From positions 92,087 through 156,086 of the forward strand of contig DASVWI010000023.1 in assembly GCA_036389675.1 (NCBI GenBank): a stretch of DNA of 64,000 nt, in the 5' to 3' direction. The stretch is from DASQYE01 sp036389675 (GTDB lineage Bacteria > Acidobacteriota > Blastocatellia > Pyrinomonadales > Pyrinomonadaceae). Positions 51,961-59,448 of this stretch are shown here, piece by piece. A program made the translations under genes and the position numbers. The first letter of the stretch is position 1. Each line of letters begins with the position of its first letter. Under the pieces are notes generated by a model that saw only the letters and a list, made by a program, of their open reading frames with translations, was not told the origin of the DNA and did no database searches.

Positions 51961-52173
51961 ATGGATTTTCAGCGCGTGGAAAATCTGTTCAGGCGTTATA
52001 AAGGACAGACCGTAAATATCAAGACTCTATCGGGCGGCATATATGAGGGGATAGTCTCTGACATCACGAGCGACTACGTGGCGCTCAACGTCAAAAGCGA
52101 GGATGAGGGAGAAGATCAGGTCTTCGTGTTGCTCCATAGCATAGAGTCCGTGTTGCCGCGCAGCCGCTCGTAA
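51961..52173 (+). CDS. Small Sm-like protein
   Basis: A 70-residue protein. YKGQTVNIKTLSGGIYEGIV followed by SDITSDYVALNVKS and VFVLLHSIESVLP matches the beta-strand order of an Sm-like (LSm) fold, with a possible Sm1 motif and a second strand pair. GGAGG lies upstream of the ATG at 51961. It could be a small RNA-binding or structural protein; no glycine/aspartate signature of Hfq is seen, so it is not a clear Hfq. Confidence 0.75.
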   Translation: MDFQRVENLFRRYKGQTVNIKTLSGGIYEGIVSDITSDYVALNVKSEDEGEDQVFVLLHSIESVLPRSRS

Positions 52174-52280
52174 AATCTTTCGCGTCGTCGTTCTCTACAA
52201 GACAGGTACAGACAAGCAGGGCCGCCATTATTTATAATGGGCATACGCTCTACCGAGATTATTTGGAGGGTCGACAAGAG

Positions 52281-52706
52281 ATGATGACGATCAGGGACGT
52301 GATACGCGACCGCGAGCCGTACTTCGTGCAGGACAAGACGACCGTGCTCGAAGCGGCTCAGTACATGGCCGAGCGTAAGATCGGTGGGGTTTGCGTGCTC
52401 AGCGAAGATGGCCGACTGGTCGGCATACTGACGGAGCGCGACCTGCTCAATCGCATCGTATTGCACCGGCGCGACCCCGAAGGCATCCCGATTAAAGAGG
52501 CCATGAGCGAGCTGCAAGCTGTGATCGAAACCAACGACACCCCGCACGAAGCCCTTGAGAGAATGGAGCGGACGGGACGCCGCCATCTGCCCGTGGTCGA
52601 GGGCGACCGCTGGGTCGGCATGCTCTCGATGCGCGATCTGCTGCGCGTCGAGCTGAGCGAGCAGGGCGATGAGCTTAAGCTTCTGCACGAGTACATCTCT
52701 CACTGA
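52281..52706 (+). CDS. CBS-domain pair protein
   Basis: A 141-residue protein made of two CBS domains: residues 8-62 (YFVQDKTTVLEAAQYMAERK, VGILTERDLLNRIVL) and 75-135 (ETNDTPHEALERMERTGRRH, VGMLSMRDLLRVELS). Such pairs bind adenine nucleotides. No catalytic domain is attached, so it is a stand-alone sensor with unknown partner. The ATG at 52281 is preferred to an upstream in-frame TTG that lies in the TTGGAGG ribosome-binding site. The ankyrin gene begins one base after its stop. Confidence 0.88.
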   Translation: MMTIRDVIRDREPYFVQDKTTVLEAAQYMAERKIGGVCVLSEDGRLVGILTERDLLNRIVLHRRDPEGIPIKEAMSELQAVIETNDTPHEALERMERTGRRHLPVVEGDRWVGMLSMRDLLRVELSEQGDELKLLHEYISH

Positions 52707-52707
52707 G

Positions 52708-53358
52708 ATGAGACCGACTTTTTACGCATCACTCATACTGAACATTATCCTGCTCGCGCTGGTGTCGGGTTGCTCCGGGCGTAAGATCAATGAGCTGACG
52801 TATGCCGCCGGCGCTGGCGACGCCGCGACGGTCAAGGCCCTGCTCGATAGCGGCGTGAACCTCAACGCGCAGGACAAAGACGGCAGCACCCCTCTCATAC
52901 AGGCCGCATGGCAGGGCCGCGAGGAGGTCGTCCGACTCCTTTTGACGAGGGGCGCTGATGTCAATCTCAAAAGCAAAGATGGCGGGACGGCGCTCCTCTG
53001 GGCCTCCTTCGAGGGACACACGGAGATCGTGCGTATGCTGCTCGCGAGCGGTGCTGACGCCAACGCGAAGGACAATAACGGCAACACGGCCCTGATGCAC
53101 ACGACCGTGATGGGCAAGACCGATACCGCGCGTGCGTTGCTGGATCAGGGTGCGGATGCCAACGCGCGCAATGAGGAAGGGAAGACGGCACTTATCCTCG
53201 CCGCCGAGAACGGTCGTCCTGATATCGCGCGGGCGTTGCTCAGTAAAGGCGCAGACGTAAGCGTGCGGGATAGCGGTGATGCTTCGGCCCTCGCGGCGGC
53301 TCTCGCGGGCGGGAAGAGCGATATAGTGCAGATGCTTCGCGAAGCGGGCGCGCGTTAA
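52708..53358 (+). CDS. Ankyrin-repeat lipoprotein
   Basis: A 216-residue predicted lipoprotein. The N terminus is a signal with lipobox LVSGC (Cys near residue 22). About five to six ankyrin repeats follow (for example DKDGSTPLIQAAWQGREEVV, NNGNTALMHTTVMGKTDTAR, EEGKTALILAAENGRPDIAR), filling the rest of the protein. It begins one base after the CBS gene and may be coupled to it. Ankyrin repeats bind proteins; partner unknown. Confidence 0.88.
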   Translation: MRPTFYASLILNIILLALVSGCSGRKINELTYAAGAGDAATVKALLDSGVNLNAQDKDGSTPLIQAAWQGREEVVRLLLTRGADVNLKSKDGGTALLWASFEGHTEIVRMLLASGADANAKDNNGNTALMHTTVMGKTDTARALLDQGADANARNEEGKTALILAAENGRPDIARALLSKGADVSVRDSGDASALAAALAGGKSDIVQMLREAGAR

Positions 53359-53380
53359 TGGATGAGGGACGTACTCTGTC

Positions 53381-54034
53381 CTAAACCTTCTGGGCCAACA
53401 CGGCGGACTTCGTCCACCCGATAGGCTCAAGGGGCGGAAAGCGATAGTGCTCGACGACCTGAAAATGTCGTTCAGTATTCTCCTCAACCTCGCGCGGCGG
53501 GTGCGTCTTGAAGCGGAAAAGGAGTTCCAGAAATCTACTGGCGAGGGCGGGCCGCACGGGCAGATGCAGCATATGACCACCACGCACGAGCACGCGCGCC
53601 AGCTCGCCGAATCCCTCCCTGAGCGGCACGTACTCAAGCGCACCGCTCGTCACCACCAGCTCAAATGATTCGTCCGCGAAGGGCAGCGCAAGGACGTTGG
53701 CCTGCGTGAAGCTGACTTTGTGTGAATGCCGGGCGCTCTCTGCGACGGCACGCTGGGCCTTCACGATAGAGGAGGCGGAAAGATCGAGGGCGGTAATGCG
53801 AACCGGAACTTGTGCCGCCTTGATGAGCGCCAGCGTGAGCAGCCCCGTGCCGCAACCTGCGTCCAGAACCCTCGCGCCCTGAGAGAGAGGCAGAGGATGG
53901 GCGCGCAGGTATTGATCTAATGATCGCCCGTAGCCGTTGAGCTTGAAGGTCATGTCGTAGAGCCCGGCAATTCGGTCGTAAAAAGACCCGGCCTCGTCCA
54001 ATGGCTTGGTTATCGTCAGTCCGCTCTGTACCAT
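53381..54034 (-). CDS. Class I SAM-dependent methyltransferase
   Basis: A 217-residue methyltransferase. Motif I is ARVLDAGCGTGLLTLALIKA, followed by ITALDLSASSIVKAQRAVAE, ANVLALPFADESFELVVTSG and LARVLVRGGHMLHLPVRP. The class resembles UbiE/Erg6-type methyltransferases, but the substrate is unknown. The gene converges with the ankyrin gene, 22 bases apart, and diverges from the exported protein at 54413. Confidence 0.85.
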   Translation of the reverse strand: MVQSGLTITKPLDEAGSFYDRIAGLYDMTFKLNGYGRSLDQYLRAHPLPLSQGARVLDAGCGTGLLTLALIKAAQVPVRITALDLSASSIVKAQRAVAESARHSHKVSFTQANVLALPFADESFELVVTSGALEYVPLREGFGELARVLVRGGHMLHLPVRPALASRFLELLFRFKTHPPREVEENTERHFQVVEHYRFPPLEPIGWTKSAVLAQKV

Positions 54035-54412
54035 CTCTCTTTCGCCACACCTCTCCTACTGGTATCACGATCTAGCTTTCAGGGGCAGAGCAAGCAGATG
54101 AAGAGCCCTGCGTCCACGGCCCGCAGACCTCAGAGAGAAAACCGCTCCGGCTGTCTTGAATTGCCCCGCCCGTATTTTATACTAAAAGGCCGGAAGGACA
54201 ATGTGATAGTTCCTCAGTATATCCTGCCGCGGAAAAAAATACCGGGTAAAGGCCCGTAAACAGTACGGTTTTCGTCCGGAGTCCCTGCAAATCTTTTTGG
54301 GCCTTCCGCCCGCGCGTGCCCGGTAAAAGAGCGGAACGGCTGCAAGAAATCGCTATCGCGGGCGTTCACTATCCGGCTGGACGTGTATTTTTGGCAAAAG
54401 GAGAGATGCTGT
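54035..54412. other. Divergent intergenic region with a long 5' leader
   Basis: A 378-base region between divergent genes. Downstream of the promoter at 54156 there are over 200 bases of untranslated leader, containing short stems such as CCGGGTAAAGGCCCG near 54243. No known riboswitch class was recognised. Confidence 0.5.
54156..54183 (+). promoter_or_regulatory. Candidate sigma-70 promoter of the exported protein at 54413
   Basis: TTGAAT at 54156-54161 and TATACT at 54178-54183 with a 16-base spacer. This implies a leader of about 220 bases. Confidence 0.5.
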
Positions 54413-55333
54413 ATGCGAAAAGCGTTACTGGCGATTGCTTGCGCGGGTGCGTGCCTGTTGATTCTGAGCGTGGCCTTCACGCCGGGGGCGAGCACGGAGA
54501 CTTACCTCTCGGCTGCTGCTGCCGCCGCTGCCAGAGATCAGGAGCCTGATCGCGCGATCATTGCGGACGAATGGTTCGACGTGGACGTGATAGTCGAGGG
54601 GCGTCCGCTCGAAGAGTATGCGGCGCGCGGCAGGCGATACGTCGAGGCGCTTGAGGGAGCGGAATATGAAGTGCGAATCCGAAATCCGCTGGGCGTGCGT
54701 GTCGCCGTCGCGCTCTCTGTGGACGGGCTGAACACGATTGACGCGCGCCGCACGAGTGCGACCAGTGCCAGCAAATGGGTGATCGAGCCTTACGGCACAA
54801 TCACGGTTCGCGGCTGGCAGATGAGCAGCGAGCGGGCACGACGTTTCTATTTTACGACCGAGCGTGACTCTTACGGGGCAAAGCTCGGGCAGACAGCCAA
54901 CCTCGGAGTCATTTCAGCCGTCTTCTTCCGCGAGCGCGAGCCCGTTGTGATCGCGCCTCCGCCCTACAGGCCATACCCCCTGCCTCGCGAAGATAGTATT
55001 CGCGGCGAAAGCAGGCGTGCGCCGGAGTCGCAGGCGCGCTCGTCGCGTGGCGGAGCGGCAGGCGCGACGAGTCCGAAGAGCGCTGAGGCTTACCCTGCGC
55101 CGGACGATGACTACGCCGCGACAGGCATAGGCCGCAACGTGCATAACGATGTGCGCTGGGTCAATATGGATTTGCAACCGCGCCCTGTCTCCGAAGTGAT
55201 GATTCGTTACGAATACCGCGCGGCGCTCGTCCGTTTAGGGATTCTCCCGCGCCCGTATCCCAGACCGGACACGCTACGCCGCCGCGAGGATTCGACCGGG
55301 TTTGATAATCACCGCTACAGCCCGGAACCATAA
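54413..55333 (+). CDS. Exported hypothetical protein
   Basis: A 306-residue secreted protein of unknown function. AAAGGAG lies nine bases before the ATG at 54413, which begins a signal peptide (residues 1-25). A beta-rich region (residues 45-175) contains YEVRIRNPLGVRVAVALSVD and IEPYGTITVRGWQMSSERAR, resembling a domain that senses or binds the envelope. A proline/arginine-rich, probably disordered segment follows, then a conserved-looking ending (EVMIRYEYRAALVRLGILPR). A bidirectional terminator lies between it and the transglycosylase. Confidence 0.7.
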   Translation: MRKALLAIACAGACLLILSVAFTPGASTETYLSAAAAAAARDQEPDRAIIADEWFDVDVIVEGRPLEEYAARGRRYVEALEGAEYEVRIRNPLGVRVAVALSVDGLNTIDARRTSATSASKWVIEPYGTITVRGWQMSSERARRFYFTTERDSYGAKLGQTANLGVISAVFFREREPVVIAPPPYRPYPLPREDSIRGESRRAPESQARSSRGGAAGATSPKSAEAYPAPDDDYAATGIGRNVHNDVRWVNMDLQPRPVSEVMIRYEYRAALVRLGILPRPYPRPDTLRRREDSTGFDNHRYSPEP

Positions 55334-55360
55334 GGCCGGCTAAAAGAGCCCGTAGAGGTG

Positions 55361-55403
55361 AAAGAATGTAGCCCACAGCTTAGAGCCGAGGGCTACATTC
55401 TTT
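55361..55403. terminator. Bidirectional terminator
   Basis: AAAGAATGTAGCCC and GGGCTACATTCTTT form a perfect 14-base stem with a 15-base loop. T-rich sequence on either strand serves the two convergent genes ending at 55333 and 55421. Confidence 0.85.
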
Positions 55404-55420
55404 TTACTTAGGGGCTTAGA

Positions 55421-56899
55421 TTATTTGGGTCTGAGGTCTGCCGTGTAGAGTTGGCGGTAGGCTCTGTAGTTCGACATGACTTTGAAGACGTAATCCTTCG
55501 TCTCTGAAAAACCGACTTCGGAGGCGAAGACGCCCGCATCCTTCTGGCCCGCGCGCTTGAGCCAGCGCGCGACGTTGTCCTCGCCGCCGTTGTAGGAAGC
55601 AGCCACAGCTTCCGGTTGATCAGGAAAGAGACGCATCAGCGCCGCAAGGTATTCGCTGCCGACGAGAATGTTCGTCTCAGGACGATAAAGCTCCGCATCC
55701 TGCAAATGATTGAGACCCGCGCCGGGCGCATATTTCGACGCCGTATCAATCGTCAATTGCAGGAGGCCGCGTGCGGCGGCCTGTGATTTGGCGCGCGGGC
55801 GAAAGCCGCTTTCCTGTCGCATGATCGCCAGCACCAGTCGCGGGTCTACCCTGCGCGCGGTCGTGCTGCGAAGGATAGCTTCACGATACGGGGCTGGATA
55901 GTCGGCGGCGCTTGCCGCTATGTCTGCGTTGACGCGGTTGATTCGCGCCGTGACGGCCTCTCGCCTTGCGGCGCTCTTAATGGCGAGCAGTCGTTTGGTT
56001 GAAAGCTCTCCGTAATAGGAATTCATCCCGTCGGGAATCGCCATGTAAGCATTGACGGCCTCTTCTGTGCGGCCAGCGCGCTCAAGGCTGTAGGCGCGCA
56101 GGTAGGCCACTTCCGTGGAACTCGTCTGGACGGCGCTTGAGAACGGCGCGCTACCGCGTAACTGGTCTGCCGTTTCGATGGCGTGCAGCCAGTCGCCGCC
56201 CGCCACGTCCAGACGCAAGCGAGCAAAGAGCGCGTTCGTGTCCGTCGGAGTGCCGCGAAACCTGCCGCGCGTGCGCGCAATCCACTCTATGGCCTCAGCC
56301 GGGCGGCCAGCCTCGCGCAAGCCGTCTATGACGTTGAGGTAAGCCCCGTCGATGCGCTCGCCCTGCGGAAATCTCTCCGTGTATTCGCGGTAGCGATCAA
56401 CGGCTTCGCCCGCGCGCCCTGCCCTGAGCAGCGCCGAGCCAAGCGAGTACAATCCTTCGCGTCCATCCTTCAACTGTGCATAGTCTCTGTAGAGACGCTC
56501 GAACCATGGCAGAGATTCCTCGTATTGTCTGGCCTGAAAATAGGAGCGACCGATGCCGTAGAGAGCGGCGGGCACATTAGTGTCGTTAGGGTAGCGCTCG
56601 ATTAAAGCCTGCCAATGAGAGCGCGCCTCGGCGAAGGCGCGATTGGTCATATAAAGATTGGCCCGTCGCAGATGCTCCGCCGGGCTCAGTTGCGGGGGGA
56701 GCGCGCTGCCGGGCGTCCGCGCCGAGCGGTCAAGGCTGCGCACGTTCGCCAATGCATCGTCATCCTGCAAGGCGCGAGTCTGAGCCCAAAGCGAGACGGA
56801 CAAGCTGAGCGCGCCCGTGATCGAGAAACAAATGAGAAGAAGGGCGCTTGATAGAGCCTGCGTCCTGTCCCTGAATTGAAAGAAGGATAAATGCTTCAC
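55421..56899 (-). CDS. Soluble lytic transglycosylase with TPR domain
   Basis: A 492-residue periplasmic peptidoglycan lytic enzyme of the Slt70 style. An N-terminal signal/anchor (about residues 15-38) precedes a tetratricopeptide-like superhelix (about 70-310). The SLT domain has catalytic Glu363 in MRQESGF, AAARGLLQLTIDTASKYAPG and VAASYNGGEDNVARWLKR. It cleaves the glycan strand with formation of 1,6-anhydro-MurNAc. It is the second SLT enzyme in this window and lies downstream of the YARHG protein. Confidence 0.92.
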   Translation of the reverse strand: MKHLSFFQFRDRTQALSSALLLICFSITGALSLSVSLWAQTRALQDDDALANVRSLDRSARTPGSALPPQLSPAEHLRRANLYMTNRAFAEARSHWQALIERYPNDTNVPAALYGIGRSYFQARQYEESLPWFERLYRDYAQLKDGREGLYSLGSALLRAGRAGEAVDRYREYTERFPQGERIDGAYLNVIDGLREAGRPAEAIEWIARTRGRFRGTPTDTNALFARLRLDVAGGDWLHAIETADQLRGSAPFSSAVQTSSTEVAYLRAYSLERAGRTEEAVNAYMAIPDGMNSYYGELSTKRLLAIKSAARREAVTARINRVNADIAASAADYPAPYREAILRSTTARRVDPRLVLAIMRQESGFRPRAKSQAAARGLLQLTIDTASKYAPGAGLNHLQDAELYRPETNILVGSEYLAALMRLFPDQPEAVAASYNGGEDNVARWLKRAGQKDAGVFASEVGFSETKDYVFKVMSNYRAYRQLYTADLRPK

Positions 56900-56936
56900 T
56901 TTTCCCCTCGCGCTCTATTCTAACAAAACTAAACGA

Positions 56937-56967
56937 GCGGCATAGCATGACAGAGATGCTATGCCGC
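56937..56967 (-). terminator. Hairpin between the YARHG and transglycosylase genes
   Basis: GCGGCATAGCAT and ATGCTATGCCGC, 12 perfect base pairs, loop of seven. On the minus strand it is followed by GCTCGTTTAGTTTTGTTAG. It probably terminates the YARHG transcript. Confidence 0.75.
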
Positions 56968-57048
56968 CGCAAAGGGGTTTGCTCGCCCCTTTCGTTTAGA
57001 ACTCTTTTAGTGGTGTGCCCCGGCACGCGGGGCGGCAGTTCGGCCTTA

Positions 57049-58224
57049 TCAACCTTCTATGGCGTCGTTGACGCTGTCGGCCTTGCGCTCGTAGGCGAGG
57101 ATGGTCGCAGCATTCTTTCGCTCGATGGCCGTAAGCTGAGCGTCGTTGTATTTGCGATCAGGCTTGTACCAATCGAGGCTTGAGAAGTAATTGCGTAGCT
57201 CCTGCTCCTTAAAGACCTTGCCGTGGCGCGCGTAAATCTCATTACGCAGCTTGCGTGCGTCTTCGCGAAACATACCTTCGAGCATGCGGCGCGTGATGGG
57301 CCGGGTGGTCAACTGGTCGTGAAGCTTTCGCTCATAGTTGACGATGGCCTCGACGTTCTGTTTCTCGATAGGCCCAAGCTCCGGGGTCTTGGGGTTCTCC
57401 TCAGTGGAAGGCTCATACCACGGCTGTGCATAGAAGTATTGCGAGAGCCATGCCGGGCCGAAAACCATACCGCGACGCGCATAGACCTCGTTCCTGAGCA
57501 GGCGCAGCTCATAGAGACTGAGCCCGTGCAGCATCTCCTCCGTGATCGGATGATCCTGAAACAACTCCATGTCGCCGGGCGAGATGGCTAGCCGCCGCTG
57601 CTTCTTCTGCGCTGAGAGGATAGTCTGTATGTTCTTGCGCTCGATCTCCGAAAGCCGCTTCGCGTCATAGCCGGGGTCGGGCGCGTACCAGTATCGCTCC
57701 TCGAAATATTTTTGCAGCCACGGCTCGTCGTCAAAGCGCCTGCCGTGGATGGCCTCGACCTCCGCGCTGAGAACGCGCCACTCGCCCCCGGAATGCTCGC
57801 CAAGCTGTTTGACGCTCAGCAGCCGGTCGCGATAAAAGCGCAGGTCGCCCGGTTGGACAAACTCGTGCTGCCGGGCTTCGGCTTCACGTATCACGTCCAG
57901 ATTCCGGCGCTCCGTGTCGTTGAGAACGGAGTTTTGAAAGTTGGGGTCGGGTTTGAACCAGGGGCGCTCGGCCAGGTATCTTTTGATTTCGGGGTCTTTG
58001 AAGATGCGCCCGTGACGACCGAAGATGATGCCTCGAAGCATCTTCAGGTCTTCGGGCGACATGCCTTTGAGCTGTGAAAGCTCTATTGCGCGCTTCGTAA
58101 AATCGTAGCTCTCCCAGACGGTCAGCGCGTCCTGCGCCAGAGCCGTTGAGAATGTGGACTGGACGACCAGCAGCAGGGCCAGCACGAGTGTGCCGGTCAG
58201 GGTCAAACGAAACTTCCTAAACAT
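57049..58224 (-). CDS. Exported protein with four YARHG repeats
   Basis: A 391-residue secreted protein with a signal peptide (residues 1-29, ending STALAQ). Four copies of the YARHG module follow: FGRHGRIFKDPEIKRYLAER, IHGRRFDDEPWLQKYFEERY, YARRGMVFGPAWLSQYFYAQ and YARHGKVFKEQELRNYFSSL, each followed by a Trp/Tyr-rich WYxPD-type motif and an ERKN stretch. YARHG is a small extracellular domain of unknown function; one or two copies are usual, so four is many. The start at 58224 has AAGGA eight bases upstream. Confidence 0.85.
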   Translation of the reverse strand: MFRKFRLTLTGTLVLALLLVVQSTFSTALAQDALTVWESYDFTKRAIELSQLKGMSPEDLKMLRGIIFGRHGRIFKDPEIKRYLAERPWFKPDPNFQNSVLNDTERRNLDVIREAEARQHEFVQPGDLRFYRDRLLSVKQLGEHSGGEWRVLSAEVEAIHGRRFDDEPWLQKYFEERYWYAPDPGYDAKRLSEIERKNIQTILSAQKKQRRLAISPGDMELFQDHPITEEMLHGLSLYELRLLRNEVYARRGMVFGPAWLSQYFYAQPWYEPSTEENPKTPELGPIEKQNVEAIVNYERKLHDQLTTRPITRRMLEGMFREDARKLRNEIYARHGKVFKEQELRNYFSSLDWYKPDRKYNDAQLTAIERKNAATILAYERKADSVNDAIEG

Positions 58225-58345
58225 GACGAGATTCCTTTCGCGCGAGCACAAATCTTCATCCGCCGCGCGATAAATTGACGCCGCGCAGGAAGCTTTTTGC
58301 TCACAGCGAAAGGACTCGTCAGGGCCGGGTCGTGCGCGATTTTGC

Positions 58346-58492
58346 TTAAGCGCAGCCCGGATGGCCGCAGTCGCAGATGATCTCGGCTATATCGCCTGCG
58401 CCTGCGCAGCTCGCGCTGCAATAATCCCCATCCGCCGGCTTCGGGCAATTACAGCCCGGATGAGCGCACGTCTCTCTTTCTTCGTCTGCCAT
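58346..58492 (-). CDS. Bacterial metallothionein
   Basis: A 48-residue cysteine-rich protein: eight cysteines (residues 9, 14, 16, 25, 29, 40, 42, 47) and histidines at 11 and 44. It contains CAHPGCNCPKP, YCSASCAGAGD and CDCGHPGC. The Cys order (CxxxxCxC, YCSxxC, CxCGHPxC) matches the SmtA/BmtA type metallothioneins that bind zinc and cadmium. The ATG at 58492 has GAGAAAG four bases upstream and GGGAGG a little further. It is shorter than most gene callers accept. It lies between the YARHG gene and osmC, both on the same strand; no SmtB/ArsR repressor is seen. Confidence 0.88.
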   Translation of the reverse strand: MADEERETCAHPGCNCPKPADGDYCSASCAGAGDIAEIICDCGHPGCA

Positions 58493-58576
58493 GATCTTTC
58501 TCGGCCTCCCTGTAGGTTAAGATTTAAGGTGGGCGCATTCTAGCAGCCGCCCGCGCGGCTCACAATGGAAATCGCG

Positions 58577-59017
58577 TCAGGCCACCTGCTCCGCATCCTC
58601 TTCGATAATCTCGTAGCTTGAGACGATTTCCACCGTCGGCCTCAAGGTCTCAGCGACGCTGCAATACTTTGTCTCGGAAAGCTCTATGGCCTGGGCCAGG
58701 GCGCGCTCCGAGATGCGCCGCCCGCGTAGGACGTGGCGAACCTCCATACGCGTAAACTTCCGCGGGTGCTCGTCGCGGCGAAAGCCCTTCACTTCGACGC
58801 GATAGTCCGTCACTTGCTCGCGCTTTTTACGCATGATCGAGATGACATCAACAGCCGTGCAGCTTCCCAGAGCGATCAGCAGAAGCTCGACGGGTGTGGC
58901 GGCGCTCGCGCGCTCGTGATTCGTGTCGAGCGCCTGCGCATGACCGCTCGGACTAATGCCGACCCATAGATCGTTTCCGGCAAAATGAATGGTCGCGACC
59001 GCGTTGTCCTTGCTCAT
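58577..59017 (-). CDS. OsmC family peroxidase-like protein
   Basis: A 146-residue OsmC/YhfA-type protein. Cys53 (LGSCTAVDV) and Cys119 (TKYCSVAETL) are the family's two redox-active cysteines. It begins VATIHFAGNDLWVGISPSGH and has ISIMRKKREQVTDYRVEVKG. Family members reduce organic hydroperoxides using a dihydrolipoyl donor; the YhfA subgroup may have other roles. The ATG at 59017, after AGAGGGAG, is preferred to a longer in-frame start. Confidence 0.9.
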   Translation of the reverse strand: MSKDNAVATIHFAGNDLWVGISPSGHAQALDTNHERASAATPVELLLIALGSCTAVDVISIMRKKREQVTDYRVEVKGFRRDEHPRKFTRMEVRHVLRGRRISERALAQAIELSETKYCSVAETLRPTVEIVSSYEIIEEDAEQVA

Positions 59018-59448
59018 AAGTCTGCTCCCTCTATCGAGTTGCGAGGCTTCACCATGGAATAAACACCGAACCGGCATCATTAAAAAGTATCGTTAGGATA
59101 CCATGACAAATAAGGGGAAAGCAGCGTTCGGGCTGGCAGGGTCAGATTGACCGTCTTAAAGCCGCTCGGCCAGATGAAATTAGTCGGCAACCCAATAGAT
59201 TCCCGGTGAATCACAAAATGGTATTGCCTCTCATGGGTCATGAGGCTACAATAGACGGTAAGCAAATCCCCTTTCTTAGACCGCTGACCCCAAGTCCCCT
59301 CGGCGCTCACGGGTTAATCCCGTCGGGCTAAAGAATTTTCTCTCCCTTTACGAGTGTAAGCAGCAGGCGCGGCCACAGGGGCCGTCCCGTTGCGAGGGTG
59401 TGAGGATAAAAGAGGAAGCGAGTCAATAAATTGGAGGGAAAGAAAGAA
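59018..59448. other. Intergenic region upstream of osmC and the Gly-zipper gene
   Basis: A 431-base region between divergent genes with lower GC content. A minus-strand open frame of 76 codons (59080-59310) shows no recognised family and no ribosome-binding site and was not called. No clear promoter was read with confidence. Confidence 0.4.

Noticed and set aside
59080..59310. Minus-strand open frame of 76 codons near osmC
   Set aside because: No recognised motif, no ribosome-binding site, and it lies in a lower-GC region between divergent genes. It could be a remnant, but nothing identifies it.
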